From contig CBDBDN010000008.1 of assembly GCA_965203855.1 (NCBI GenBank), positions 1-64,000 of the forward strand: a stretch of 64,000 nt of DNA, in the 5' to 3' direction. The first letter of the stretch is position 1, and the number at the start of each line of letters is the position of its first letter. A model generated the notes under the pieces. That model was not told the origin of the DNA and made no database searches. It was given only the letters and a program-made list of their open reading frames with translations. The translations under genes and the position numbers were made by a program. This DNA is from Bin87 sp965203855 (GTDB lineage Bacteria > Chloroflexota > Dehalococcoidia > Lucifugimonadales > UBA3495). Below, piece after piece: positions 30,938-39,806 of the stretch.

Positions 30938-31942
30938 ATGAACTATCGTAGGACGGAGCCAGGAGCAGAGCCGGGAACGGAACCGGCGTCCACGCCGCAG
31001 CGCTGGCGCCGCCGCTGGTATCTGGCGCTGGAACCGGCCGGGGACGCCGATGACGCCAATGCCGATGCCGCCGGCGCAACCGGATGGCGCATCCGTTCCT
31101 GCATCCTGGTTGAAATGGCGTTGGCGGCGGTCATCCTGATTAACGCGGCATCGCTGATACTAATCACCGTGCCGGGCCTGGCCGCCGCCTATACCGTGTG
31201 GTTCCATTTAGTGGAGTACTGCGCGGTCTGCGTTTTCATCGCCGAATATCTGCTGCGCCTCTGGGCCGCCCCGGAGTCCAACCCGGACGCCGCCCCCTGG
31301 CGGCAGCGTTGGCGTTATATGCGCTCGCCGGCGGCGCTGGTTGATATGGCGGCGCTGGTGCCGTCCGCCGCCGCCGCATTGGTGCTGCTCGTTGAGGGCA
31401 GCGGCGCCAACCTCACATTCCTGCTGACAGTGCGGCTGCTGACCCGCTCCGCCAAGCTGGCCCGATATTTCCCGCCGGGGCGCCGCTTGGCCTACGGGCT
31501 GCGCCGGAAAGCCAGCCAGCTGCTGACTACGGTAGCCTGCCTGATCATCGTCCTGATCATTGCCGCGTCGCTGATGTATTTTGCTGAATCCGCCGCCCAG
31601 CCGGAAGTATTTTCCAGCATACCGGCGGCAATGTGGTGGAGCGTAGTAACCCTTACTACCGTCGGCTACGGGGACACCGTGCCGGTTACCGGAGTGGGCC
31701 GTGCGCTGGCGGCAGTCATCGCCGTGCTGGGCATCGGACTGTTCGCATTGCCGGCCGGCATCTTAAGCGCCGGCTTGCTGGAAGCGGAAAACCGGGATAC
31801 CGCATCGCCCCAGCTTGGAACCGGGCCGGGCGCCGGGGCCGGCGACGCGGCTAAATCTGTGGCCGGCGACGCCAACTATTGCCCCCACTGCGGCCAGCCA
31901 ATGCCGGCCCGCGCCGAACCGGCCGTAGCCGAACCGGATTAG
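30938..31942 (+). CDS. Voltage-gated-type potassium channel with a C-terminal CxxC tail
   Basis: This is a 334-residue ion-transport protein with a six-segment layout. The hydrophobic stretches at about residues 55-80, 90-110, 128-150 and 155-170 form a sensor-like part. Its fourth segment is only weakly basic (RLLTRSAKLARYF), so gating by voltage is uncertain. The pore domain follows, with a helix, the selectivity filter TVGYGD and a last transmembrane helix. The cytoplasmic tail is Gly/Ala-rich and ends with YCPHCGQPM, one knuckle of a zinc ribbon. No RCK/TrkA-N domain is present. I see no ribosome-binding site before the ATG. Confidence 0.88.
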   Translation: MNYRRTEPGAEPGTEPASTPQRWRRRWYLALEPAGDADDANADAAGATGWRIRSCILVEMALAAVILINAASLILITVPGLAAAYTVWFHLVEYCAVCVFIAEYLLRLWAAPESNPDAAPWRQRWRYMRSPAALVDMAALVPSAAAALVLLVEGSGANLTFLLTVRLLTRSAKLARYFPPGRRLAYGLRRKASQLLTTVACLIIVLIIAASLMYFAESAAQPEVFSSIPAAMWWSVVTLTTVGYGDTVPVTGVGRALAAVIAVLGIGLFALPAGILSAGLLEAENRDTASPQLGTGPGAGAGDAAKSVAGDANYCPHCGQPMPARAEPAVAEPD

Positions 31943-31979
31943 CCGGCCAGCGGAATAGCCGGCCGGATTTGCCGAGCGG

Positions 31980-33485
31980 TCAGCCGCCGTTGCCGAGCGC
32001 GGAGAGATTGGCTATCGCTGCGGACAGACGCCGCTGCACCCGTTCCGGCCCCATTACGGCCATCATCTCAAACAGCGGCGGCGTGGCCGTGCGCCCGGTG
32101 ATGGCGGTACGCAATGCGCCGAAAAACTGCCGTCCGTTCAGGCCCAGCTCTTGCCCCGTGGCGCGCAGCAAAGTTTCCAGCTTTGCGTCGCTGAAATCAT
32201 CGGCCGGCACGGCGGCCAGATCGGATGCGGCCCTGGCGATGGCGGACTGGGTGCCGGCCGCATCCATACCGCGCTGGATCAGCGTTGCGGCGTCGTACTC
32301 CAGCAAATCCGCAAAGAAGTAAGAAAGCTGCTCCGGCGCATCGGCCAGCGTTTTGAGGCGTTCCCGGAACAGCGGAGCAATCCGGAGCAGATATTCCCGG
32401 TCAATGGGCCGCAGTTCGGCGGGATAAACGCTTTCCAGGAAAGGCAAGATGCGGTCAGCCAGTTGGGCGGCGTCCATTTGCCGGATATAGACGCCGTTCA
32501 TCCACTGGAGTTTGTCCAGGTCAAAGATGGCGGCCGGCTTGCCGACGCGTTCCAGCGTGAAATGCGCGCGGATGGTGTCAACATCCATCACTTCCGTTGC
32601 GCCGTCCAGCGACCAGCCCAGCAGCGCCATAAAGTTGAGCAAAGCTTCGGGCAGAAAGCCGTCATCCCGGTATTCCATCAGCGAGGTTGCGCCGTGCCGC
32701 TTGGAGAGTTTGGCGCGGTCGGCGCCGAGAATCATCGGCAGATGCCCGAAAGTAGGCATCGGCAAATCCAGCGCGCGGTACAGCTGAACATGGCGCGGCG
32801 TGCTGGGCAGCCATTCCTCGGCGCGCAGCACATGGCTGATGTCCATAGCATGGTCGTCAACTACCACCGCCATATGATAGGTAGGAAAGCCGTCGGATTT
32901 GACCAGCACAAAGTCGTCGGTAAGGTCGTTCTGCCATTCCACATGGCCGCGGATGGCGTCGTCCACTGATGTAGATCCCGATTGAGGCATCGCAAAGCGC
33001 AGCACGGATGACGCGCCGGCGGACTCCTGCGCCCGGCGTTCCGCATCCGTCAGATAGCGGCAGCGGCTGTCGTAGCCCACGCGCTGCTTGCTGCGGGCCT
33101 GCTCTTTGCGGAGCGCTGCGACGCGTTCCGGCGGGCAGTAGCAGCGGTAGGCGTCGCCGGATGCCACCAGCCGCTCGGCGGCCTGCCGGTAGCGTTCCAG
33201 CCGCTCCGACTGGAAATAGGGGCCGTAAGCGCCGCCTACGCGGGGGCCTTCATCCCAGTCAATGCCCAGCCATTCCAGGCCGTCCAGGATATGGTCGACG
33301 GCGCCGGCGTCGAATCGATTCTGGTCGGTATCCTCAACGCGGACGACGAACTGCCCGGCATTGCGGCGCGCGAACAGCCAGTTGAACATAGCGGTGCGGA
33401 TGTTGCCGATATGCGGATTGCCGGTAGGGCTGGGCGCATATCGGACGCGGACGGGTGCGGACTGGGACACGATGGTTTCCTCCAA
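31980..33485 (-). CDS. gltX: Glutamyl-tRNA synthetase
   Basis: This is a 501-residue class I synthetase that charges tRNA-Glu. The HIGH motif is PHIGN at residues 24-28 and the KMSKS motif is KLSKRHGA. A zinc-binding pattern is visible at CYCPPERV with a later Cys in YDSRC. The C-terminal helical anticodon-binding domain is complete. It starts with MEETIVSQ, with GGAG a few bases upstream. glnS is encoded downstream on the same strand orientation but about 2.4 kb away, so this organism appears to charge tRNA-Gln directly. The gene is convergent with the K+ channel, leaving 37 bases between stops. Confidence 0.96.
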   Translation of the reverse strand: MEETIVSQSAPVRVRYAPSPTGNPHIGNIRTAMFNWLFARRNAGQFVVRVEDTDQNRFDAGAVDHILDGLEWLGIDWDEGPRVGGAYGPYFQSERLERYRQAAERLVASGDAYRCYCPPERVAALRKEQARSKQRVGYDSRCRYLTDAERRAQESAGASSVLRFAMPQSGSTSVDDAIRGHVEWQNDLTDDFVLVKSDGFPTYHMAVVVDDHAMDISHVLRAEEWLPSTPRHVQLYRALDLPMPTFGHLPMILGADRAKLSKRHGATSLMEYRDDGFLPEALLNFMALLGWSLDGATEVMDVDTIRAHFTLERVGKPAAIFDLDKLQWMNGVYIRQMDAAQLADRILPFLESVYPAELRPIDREYLLRIAPLFRERLKTLADAPEQLSYFFADLLEYDAATLIQRGMDAAGTQSAIARAASDLAAVPADDFSDAKLETLLRATGQELGLNGRQFFGALRTAITGRTATPPLFEMMAVMGPERVQRRLSAAIANLSALGNGG

Positions 33486-33554
33486 CTTGTTCTAACTGGC
33501 GCCGTCTGCGGCAGCGGGGCGGCGACGGCCGGAAACCGGCCGCCGCAAAACCCC

Positions 33555-33583
33555 TTGACAGTGGCATTGGTGTTGATTATACT
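33555..33583 (+). promoter_or_regulatory. Consensus promoter facing a gap (orphan)
   Basis: TTGACA (33555-33560), exactly 17 bases, then TATACT (33578-33583). It is the best sigma-70-type match in the window, yet it points away from gltX into about 350 bases of non-coding repeat sequence. The next plus-strand gene is the 49-aa protein at 33935. A CCCAATGGGG segment followed by TTATTTTTA at 33641-33655 might end a short transcript. Confidence 0.6.
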
Positions 33584-33740
33584 GCATTGCAATTCCCCCC
33601 CGGAGGATTTCCTGCGCCTAGGGTGCAGGCCCAATGGGGTTATTTTTATGCCCGGTTCGCCCGCCAGCGTGTAATCAAATTCCCCGTCATTTCGGGATTC
33701 CGCCCTTACAGCCACCATTCCGGGATGCCGCTACAGCCAT

Positions 33741-33876
33741 CATTCCGCACCTCCCTCAACCGTCATTCCGCACCCCTTCAACCGTCATTCCGGCGAAAGC
33801 CGGAATCCAGCGTCGTAACTTTTTTACTACGGTAATGGAGCCGGCGAGCATAGATTCCGGCTTTCGCCGGAATGAC
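33741..33876. repeat. Palindromic-end element (copy 5) with two terminal-motif repeats on its left
   Basis: A 93-bp element at 33784-33876 (centre CTACGGTAATGGA) is preceded by two units of about 20 bp that begin CATTCCGCACC. The unit pattern matches the arrays beside the copies at 25784 and 29543. Confidence 0.88.
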
Positions 33877-33934
33877 GGGGAATATGACCACACGCCCTAG
33901 GCACGCTATGACGCCAGTCAAGGAGATGCAGATT

Positions 33935-34084
33935 ATGGCAACAGGAAAAGCGCGGCGGCGCAAGGGCAACTTACCGATCCTCGCCGATCCGCCGCCGCAG
34001 TGGCTGACGGATTATACGCAGGAAAATCATCGCAAATTCAACGAACTCTTGCGTGAGCTGGAACGCAATGAACGGCTGCGCTGA
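33935..34084 (+). CDS. Small basic protein, 49 aa
   Basis: I do not recognise this protein. The first 13 residues are strongly basic (MATGKARRRKGN), followed by DPPPQWL and an amphipathic helix rich in Glu, Arg and Leu to the end. The ATG at 33935 is preceded by AAGGAG at 9-base spacing, better than any of the upstream in-frame ATGs, which overlap the repeat. A real small gene is plausible but unproven. Confidence 0.5.
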   Translation: MATGKARRRKGNLPILADPPPQWLTDYTQENHRKFNELLRELERNERLR

Positions 34085-34129
34085 TATAAATGACGCCTGG
34101 CGTGGCCTGTTGTACTCAATTCTCTGTTT

Positions 34130-35842
34130 CTACGCCCGCCCCTGCATCCGCGCCCAGCTGTCCCGCAGCGTTGTCGTCCGGTTGAACACTGGCGCGCCGG
34201 GGCGGGAATCGGTGTCCGCGCAGAAATAGCCCAGCCGCTCAAACTGATACCGTTCCCCCGGCGCCGCATTCGCCAGGCTCGGTTCCGCCAATGCCGTCAA
34301 CGTTTCCTGTGATCCCGGGTTGATTAACTCCGCAAAATCGCCGCCGGCTGCGGCCGCGCGGCCGGCCGGGTCAGGGTCGGTGAACAGGTTGTCATAGAGC
34401 CGCACTTCTACCGGGATGGCATGGGCTGCCGCTACCCAATGCAGCGTCCCCGGCACGCGCCGCCCGTCGGGAGCATTGCCGCCCCGGCTGTCCGGGTCAT
34501 ATGTGCAGCGCACTTCCAGCACATTGCCGGCGGCGTCTTTAACGACATCAGTGCAGGTAATCAGGCAGGCGTAGCGCAGGCGGACTTCGCGGCCCGGCGC
34601 CAGCCTATGGAAACGGCGCGGCGGGTTCTCCATAAAGTCATCCCGCTCAATGTAAATTTCCCGGCTGAACGGCACAGCGCGAGCGCCCATCGCGGCGTCC
34701 TCCGGGTTGTTGACGGCGGCGAACTCCTCGCTTTGCCCCTCCGGGTAGTTGGTGATAACCACTTTCAGCGGGCGCAGCACGGCCATACGGCGGGGCGCGC
34801 GCTTGTTGAGATCCTCACGCAGGCAGTGTTCCAGCAGGGCCAGTTCGGTTACGGTGTTGCGGCGGGCCACGCCCACCCTTTCGCACATATCGCGGATGGA
34901 CTCCGGCGTGTAGCCCCGCCGCCGCAGCGCGCTGATAGTTGGCATCCGGGGGTCGTCCCAGCCGGCAACGTGCTGGTCCTCAACCAGCCGGCGCAGCATC
35001 CGCTTGCTCATTGCGGTGTAAGTCAGGTTCAGCCGGGCGAACTCAATCTGGCGGCTGCGATAGACGCCCAGCGCCTCCTGGCACCAGTCATACAGCGGGC
35101 GATGATCCTCAAACTCCAGAGTGCAGAGGGAATGGGTGATGCGCTCAATAGAATCGGACAGCGAATGCGCGTAGTCGTACATCGGATAGATGCACCAGTC
35201 GTTCCCGGTGCGATGGTGTGCGGCGTGACGGATGCGATACAGCACCGGGTCGCGCATATTGAGGTTGGGCGATGCCATATCAATGCGGGCGCGCAGGACA
35301 TAGGCGCCGTCGGGGAATTCGCCGGCGCGCATCCGCCGGAACAAGTCCAGGCTTTCCGCAGCGGGACGGCTGCGATACGGGCTTTCCCGGCCCGGCTCGG
35401 TCAGCGTCCCCCGATATTCCCGAATCGCCTCGGCGGTGAGGCCGTCCACATAAGCGTTGCCGTCCCGTATCAACTGCTCGGCGTACCGGTACAGCTCCTC
35501 AAAATAATCGGAGGCGTAGTACAGATGCTCGCCCCAGTCAAACCCCAGCCATTTGACATCGGCCAGGATGGACTCCACATACTCAACGTCCTCACGCGTG
35601 GGGTTAGTGTCGTCAAAGCGCATATGGCAGCGCGCGCCGTCATACTGCTCGCCGATGCCGAAATTGAGGCAGATGGACTTGGCGTGTCCGATATGCAGGT
35701 AGCCGTTGGGTTCGGGCGGAAAGCGGGTAACGGTGCGCCCGTCATAAGCGCCGGCGGCGCGGTCGTCGGCGATGATGGCGCGGATGAAATCGGCGGGCGC
35801 ATCCCCCCGATCGGCGCTGGCAGTGTTCATTTCAGCAGTCAT
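34130..35842 (-). CDS. glnS: Glutaminyl-tRNA synthetase
   Basis: This is a 570-residue class I synthetase that charges tRNA-Gln. FPPEPNGYLHIGHAKS holds the HIGH motif and TAMSKRMLRR the KMSKS motif. The C-terminal beta-barrel anticodon-binding domain is complete and ends at QGRA, close to the length of the E. coli enzyme. GlnRS is patchily distributed outside Proteobacteria and usually acquired laterally. No compositional break is obvious here. The start at 35842 is preceded by AAAGAG at 8 bases. An ATG two codons upstream is also possible. A TATAAT on the minus strand at 35951-35956 may be its -10 box. Confidence 0.95.
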   Translation of the reverse strand: MTAEMNTASADRGDAPADFIRAIIADDRAAGAYDGRTVTRFPPEPNGYLHIGHAKSICLNFGIGEQYDGARCHMRFDDTNPTREDVEYVESILADVKWLGFDWGEHLYYASDYFEELYRYAEQLIRDGNAYVDGLTAEAIREYRGTLTEPGRESPYRSRPAAESLDLFRRMRAGEFPDGAYVLRARIDMASPNLNMRDPVLYRIRHAAHHRTGNDWCIYPMYDYAHSLSDSIERITHSLCTLEFEDHRPLYDWCQEALGVYRSRQIEFARLNLTYTAMSKRMLRRLVEDQHVAGWDDPRMPTISALRRRGYTPESIRDMCERVGVARRNTVTELALLEHCLREDLNKRAPRRMAVLRPLKVVITNYPEGQSEEFAAVNNPEDAAMGARAVPFSREIYIERDDFMENPPRRFHRLAPGREVRLRYACLITCTDVVKDAAGNVLEVRCTYDPDSRGGNAPDGRRVPGTLHWVAAAHAIPVEVRLYDNLFTDPDPAGRAAAAGGDFAELINPGSQETLTALAEPSLANAAPGERYQFERLGYFCADTDSRPGAPVFNRTTTLRDSWARMQGRA

Positions 35843-36053
35843 TGGCATTTCTCTTTGCGGTCTGGCGGCAGCCCGGATTTGCCGAAAATCAGATTGGCGG
35901 TTGCCCGGATTTGCGGCGGATTTGCCGGCAGTCAGACAACGCTTGACGCCATTATACCCCGTGCGCCGGAACTGCGTTAAGCGACTCCGCAGGATTTCCA
36001 AGCCGGCAGTCTAACCTCCCACCGTCCCCCTACCGTCATCCCGCCCCCAACCG

Positions 36054-36077
36054 TCATTCCGGCGCAATCCGGAATCT
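36054..36077. repeat. Single end of the palindromic repeat family
   Basis: One imperfect terminal hairpin motif (GTCATTCCGGCGCAATCCGGAATC) with a degenerate GTCATCCC copy at 36037 to its left. It lies in the 265-base gap between glnS and rluD, which otherwise shows nothing recognisable apart from the possible glnS -10 box. Confidence 0.75.
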
Positions 36078-36107
36078 ACCCCCTCTCTGCGCCTCCGCGC
36101 CTCTGCG

Positions 36108-37079
36108 TCAAACCCCATCTTGTCTGGCTACCGCCCGCCACGCCCCTTGCAGGTCGTCCGGCAGCGGCGCCGTATATTCTGACCATTCCCCCGTCATCGG
36201 ATGACAAAACCCCAGCCGGCCGGCGTGCAGAAACTGCCGGCCCAACACGCCGCTGGCCCGTCCGTACACCGCATCCCCCAGGATAGGATAGCGCAAGTGC
36301 GCCAGATGCACCCGGATTTGATGCGTCCGCCCCGTTTCCAGCCGCACGGTTAGCAGCGTATGGCCGTTGCCGACCGCATCCGTCCGGTAATGCGTGCGCG
36401 CCGGGCGTCCGTCCGCGGCAACCGCCATTTTCTGCCTATGGTAAGGATGCCGCGCGATGGGGGCGTCAATAGTGCCGGCATCCGGCGTTACGATGCCCAC
36501 CGCAACGGCCCGATACTCTTTGAGCGTAACTCTCTGCTGCATCTGCTCGGTCAGACGCTGGTGAGCCCGCTGCGTCTTGGCGACGACCAGCAGGCCGGAA
36601 GTATCCCGATCCAGGCGATGGATGATGCCGGGGCGCAGTTCGCCCCCGATGCCCCGGATGTCGGGGCAATGGAACAGCAAAGCGTTGACCAGCGTTCCGT
36701 CAGGATGGCCGGGGCCGGGATGGACCGACAGCCCGGCCGGCTTGTCCACTACTGCCACCGCCGCATCCTCGTAGATGATGGACAGCGGCAGATCCTGCGC
36801 CGTCAAGTCGGCTAGAGACTGCGGCGGCGGTACGCTGACCAGCACCACATCGCCGCTGCGGAGCCGCTGCGCCGGCCGCGCCTTTTCCCCGTTGACGGTT
36901 ACGGAGCCGGCGCGCGCCAGGCCGTGGAGTCGGCTGCGGGATAACCCCGACGCCGCCAGCGCGGGCCGACCCGCCAGCCAGGCGTCCAGTCGGGCCGGCG
37001 CCGTCTCGGCAACGACATATTCGTATTGGCATTCGTATTCACGCCCGTTGCCGCCGCCGGCGTTGTCTGCTGCGGTCAT
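36108..37079 (-). CDS. rluD: RluD-family rRNA pseudouridine synthase
   Basis: This is a 323-residue pseudouridine synthase. An N-terminal S4 domain (ASGLSRSRLHGLARAGSVTVNG) binds RNA. The catalytic domain has HRLDRDTSGLLVVAK, with the essential Asp in the middle, and the RTHQIRVHLAHL block. Close relatives modify 23S rRNA in the helix 69 region. A specific site cannot be assigned. The frame extends upstream to 37169 but overlaps lspA. ATG at 37079 follows AAGGCGGCAAGG and leaves 25 bases after the lspA stop, so lspA and rluD are probably one operon, a frequent pairing. Confidence 0.92.
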   Translation of the reverse strand: MTAADNAGGGNGREYECQYEYVVAETAPARLDAWLAGRPALAASGLSRSRLHGLARAGSVTVNGEKARPAQRLRSGDVVLVSVPPPQSLADLTAQDLPLSIIYEDAAVAVVDKPAGLSVHPGPGHPDGTLVNALLFHCPDIRGIGGELRPGIIHRLDRDTSGLLVVAKTQRAHQRLTEQMQQRVTLKEYRAVAVGIVTPDAGTIDAPIARHPYHRQKMAVAADGRPARTHYRTDAVGNGHTLLTVRLETGRTHQIRVHLAHLRYPILGDAVYGRASGVLGRQFLHAGRLGFCHPMTGEWSEYTAPLPDDLQGAWRAVARQDGV

Positions 37080-37104
37080 CCTTGCCGCCTTGCCCTTGCC
37101 GGCC

Positions 37105-37710
37105 CTACGATGAGATGATGCGTTCCCGCGCTCCGCAGTCGGCGCAGCGCGCCCCATTGGGCAGGCCAATCATCGGCCCGTCGCAGAGCGGACAGGTTGA
37201 ATAATCGGCAGCGGCGGGTGGGGCCGTTGCGCCGCCGCCGGCCTCCCGGCGCACTAGCGTCAGCCAAGCCATCGCCGCCAGCCCGGATACGATGGCAGAA
37301 TCGGCCAGGTTGAACACCGGCCACGGGCCGATGTCAATAAAGTCGGTAACATGGCCGAGCAGGATACGATCCAGCAGATTGCCGGCGGCGCCGCCAAGCA
37401 TCAGCGCAATGCTGGCCCGCAGCAGCCAGCCCGGGCGTTCTTGCATACCGTAAATAATCGCCAGCGCCACAATCCCGACCAGCGACACTATCAGCAAAAC
37501 CAGGTTCTGGTCCTGGAACAGGCCGAAAGCGCTGCCGGTGTTGTGCACATGGGTGAACCGGAAAAAGCCGCAGCAAGGCCAGGACTGACGCCAAGGCAGC
37601 GTCTGGATGACGATGAACTTGGTCAGCTGGTCCAGCGCCAGTATCAATACCGCCGCTTGCAGCAGGTTCCAATCCCGGTACAGCGGCCGGCGGCGGACGG
37701 CGTTGAGCAT
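37105..37710 (-). CDS. lspA: Lipoprotein signal peptidase LspA with a C-terminal zinc ribbon
   Basis: This is a 201-residue protein. The first 150 residues are a four-helix aspartic protease of the LspA family, with NTGSAFG, GAAGNLLDR (first catalytic Asp) and FNLADSAI (second catalytic Asp). It removes signal peptides from prolipoproteins in the membrane. Unusually it continues about 45 residues past the last helix into a cytoplasmic CPLC...CADCG motif (12 residues between pairs), a four-Cys zinc ribbon. Ordinary LspA ends after the fourth helix. The downstream gene is rluD. Confidence 0.93.
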   Translation of the reverse strand: MLNAVRRRPLYRDWNLLQAAVLILALDQLTKFIVIQTLPWRQSWPCCGFFRFTHVHNTGSAFGLFQDQNLVLLIVSLVGIVALAIIYGMQERPGWLLRASIALMLGGAAGNLLDRILLGHVTDFIDIGPWPVFNLADSAIVSGLAAMAWLTLVRREAGGGATAPPAAADYSTCPLCDGPMIGLPNGARCADCGARERIISS

Positions 37711-37792
37711 CAAAAGGAATTACCGCAAGAGTTGCCGCAGGAGTTGCCGATGAATTGCCGCGAGGATTCGCCGCCGTCCGTTAGCGGTTCAG

Positions 37793-38431
37793 TTATTGCA
37801 GATGGGCCTGGAAAAACCGCACTACGGAATCGGCCATTTCCGACTCTTGCCCAACCCAGAAGTGATCGGCGCCGGCGATGACCCGGTAATCGGCCGGCGG
37901 GTTGAACCGGGCCAGCTGTTCGTCCACGCCGTCGGAGTTGGCAAGACGGTCGCGGTCGCCGGTGATAATCAGCCGGGGCGTCCGGTCGGATTGCAGCGGG
38001 CTGTCGGTGATGGCCTCCAGCGACGGCGCTACCAGTGCGATGGCGCGCGGCTTTTTATACAGGCGGCGGTGCGCGCAGATTACCCGCGTGCTGAACGAAT
38101 AGCCGCCCAGCCCGATACGGTCGTCGTCCACATCGGGCAGCGCGCCCAGGAAATCCATTGCGGCCAGCGTTTCCGCATATTCCTTTTCCCCTTTGGCGTG
38201 TTCGCCCTGGCTGTTGCCGACGCCGCGAAAATTGAACCGCAGCGATGCAATGCCGGCGGCGGCCAGTCCGAAAGTAACCGCCGTTACCACATTGTTGTCC
38301 ATATTCCCGCCCATCAGCGGGTGCGGATGGCACATCACCACGCCCGGAAACGGCCCTTCCCCGTCCGGCAGCGCAATGATGCCCTCAAAAGACAACCCTT
38401 GCGCCAGAAAACTAACTGCGCTTTGCCGCAT
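37793..38431 (-). CDS. Alpha/beta hydrolase of the dienelactone-hydrolase-like type
   Basis: This is a 212-residue serine hydrolase fold. CHPHPLMGGNMDNNVV near residue 34 and FNFRGVGNSQG match the COG2945 group. The nucleophile elbow is GGYSFS, where Gly is more usual after the Ser plus one residue. The acid is probably in ITGDRD, and the catalytic His is in ADHFWVG. The substrate is unknown. ATG at 38431 is chosen because GGAGG lies 7 bases upstream. It precedes lspA in the same direction. Confidence 0.85.
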   Translation of the reverse strand: MRQSAVSFLAQGLSFEGIIALPDGEGPFPGVVMCHPHPLMGGNMDNNVVTAVTFGLAAAGIASLRFNFRGVGNSQGEHAKGEKEYAETLAAMDFLGALPDVDDDRIGLGGYSFSTRVICAHRRLYKKPRAIALVAPSLEAITDSPLQSDRTPRLIITGDRDRLANSDGVDEQLARFNPPADYRVIAGADHFWVGQESEMADSVVRFFQAHLQ

Positions 38432-38562
38432 ATCCAAGCCTCCGTCCGTCCCTCCGGCCAATTGGGCCATCGCTCCGACCGACCGTCCGACCGTCCGCAT
38501 TCGCGGCGGCTCTCCGCCCAGTATCATAACAGGTTATTCCGAAAATCGGGGCGGCGGCGCTT

Positions 38563-38571
38563 TGCTATAAT
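38563..38571 (+). promoter_or_regulatory. Extended -10 promoter of the ATPase/TOPRIM pair
   Basis: TGCTATAAT, a perfect extended -10, about 54 bases upstream of the ATPase ATG. No clear -35 is needed for this class. It gives the two-gene unit its own promoter, independent of neighbours. Confidence 0.65.
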
Positions 38572-38624
38572 TCCAATCTGTAATTCCAGGACGCCGCCGC
38601 CCGCCGCCCCCGGAGATGCCCGTT

Positions 38625-39806
38625 ATGACTACCGCAACCGAGTTCAATCTACCTACAACCGAGCAATACGCTCCCCATCCCCCGGCGGCCATTGATTCCG
38701 TCCGCATCCGCGGCTTTCGTTCCTTGGCCGATGTGCAGCTCAACAACTTGCCCAACGCCACGGTCCTAATCGGCGCCAACGGTTCCGGCAAATCCAACAT
38801 CATCCGGTTCTTTGAGATGGCCCGCTGGATGCTCCGTTCCCGCCGCCTCGGCGAGTTCGTAGAACGGAACGGCGGCGCCGACGACCAGCTGTTTGGCGGC
38901 AGCCGTGTTACGCCCCGCATTGAAGCGGAGATTTCACTGCGTGCCAACCAGGGACGCAACGACTATCGTTTTACCCTCTCCCACGCCCACCCCGACCGCT
39001 TTTTCTTTGCCGAGGAAGCTTTCCGTTACAGCGACGCGGTACGGCCTACCGTAGCACCGTGGCAATATCTCGATAGCGGCCACCGGGAAGCTCAGCTGCC
39101 CGCAGCCGCCCAAGACTTGGAGCAGCCGGGCGTCAACCCGCAAACCGCCCGCACAATCCTGAGCTTGCTCCGCAACTGCGCCGTCTATCAGTTTCACGAT
39201 ACCTCCCACTACGCCAATCTCAAAAAGAGCTGGGATGTCCAGGACAACGCCCGGCTGCATAGCGACGCCGGCAATCTGGCGGCGATACTCTACCGCCTGG
39301 AGCAAGAGGACAACCGGCGGTACGAATTCATCTGCCTACAGATTGCCCGCATACTGCCGGATTTTGACCGCTTTGACCTTGAGGAACGCTATGGCAAAGT
39401 AACCCTGCGCTGGCGCCCCAAATGGGGGGACAAGGCCATCGGCGCGCATCTTACCTCCGACGGCTCCCTGCGATTCTTTGCCTTGGCCACCCTGCTCAGC
39501 CTGCCCCCCGAGCTGCTGGACGATGTCATCCTGCTGGACGAACCGGAACTCGGCCTGCATCCCTCCGCCGTGGACCTGGTAGGCGGAATGATCAACAGCC
39601 TGGCCGCCGAGCGGCAAGTCATTCTGGCAACCCAGTCCCCCCTGCTGGTTGACACCTTTGAGCTGGACGAAATCTTTACGCTGGACCTGAAAAAAGGGAA
39701 AACCTGCATCAACCGGCTTGACCAGAAGCAGTACCAAAGATGGATTGACAACGACTTTACGCCGGGGAGTCTATGGCAAACCGGCTTGTTCAGGGGGTGG
39801 CCATGA
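38625..39806 (+). CDS. AAA/ABC-type ATPase of the OLD-like (AAA_15/COG4637) group
   Basis: This is a 393-residue SMC/ABC-like ATPase. Walker A GANGSGKSN lies at residues 50-58, directly after the IRGFRSL strand typical of RecF/OLD ATPases. Walker B is ILLDEPELGLHP near 301-312, preceded by SDGSLRFFAL, the signature-like helix, and followed by the switch ATQSP. No nuclease domain is fused. Its ATGA end overlaps the start of a DUF4276 gene by 4 bases, so the two are translationally coupled. In OLD nucleases an ATPase like this is fused to a TOPRIM domain. In PARIS it is paired with a TOPRIM-like DUF4435 protein. Confidence 0.85.
   Translation: MTTATEFNLPTTEQYAPHPPAAIDSVRIRGFRSLADVQLNNLPNATVLIGANGSGKSNIIRFFEMARWMLRSRRLGEFVERNGGADDQLFGGSRVTPRIEAEISLRANQGRNDYRFTLSHAHPDRFFFAEEAFRYSDAVRPTVAPWQYLDSGHREAQLPAAAQDLEQPGVNPQTARTILSLLRNCAVYQFHDTSHYANLKKSWDVQDNARLHSDAGNLAAILYRLEQEDNRRYEFICLQIARILPDFDRFDLEERYGKVTLRWRPKWGDKAIGAHLTSDGSLRFFALATLLSLPPELLDDVILLDEPELGLHPSAVDLVGGMINSLAAERQVILATQSPLLVDTFELDEIFTLDLKKGKTCINRLDQKQYQRWIDNDFTPGSLWQTGLFRGWP

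Noticed and set aside
33872..33934. Longer N-terminus for the 49-aa protein
   Set aside because: The upstream in-frame ATGs lie in repeat-element sequence and lack a ribosome site.
34421..35980. 519-codon plus-strand frame over glnS
   Set aside because: It overlaps a complete glutaminyl-tRNA synthetase on the minus strand, with no ribosome site or domain.
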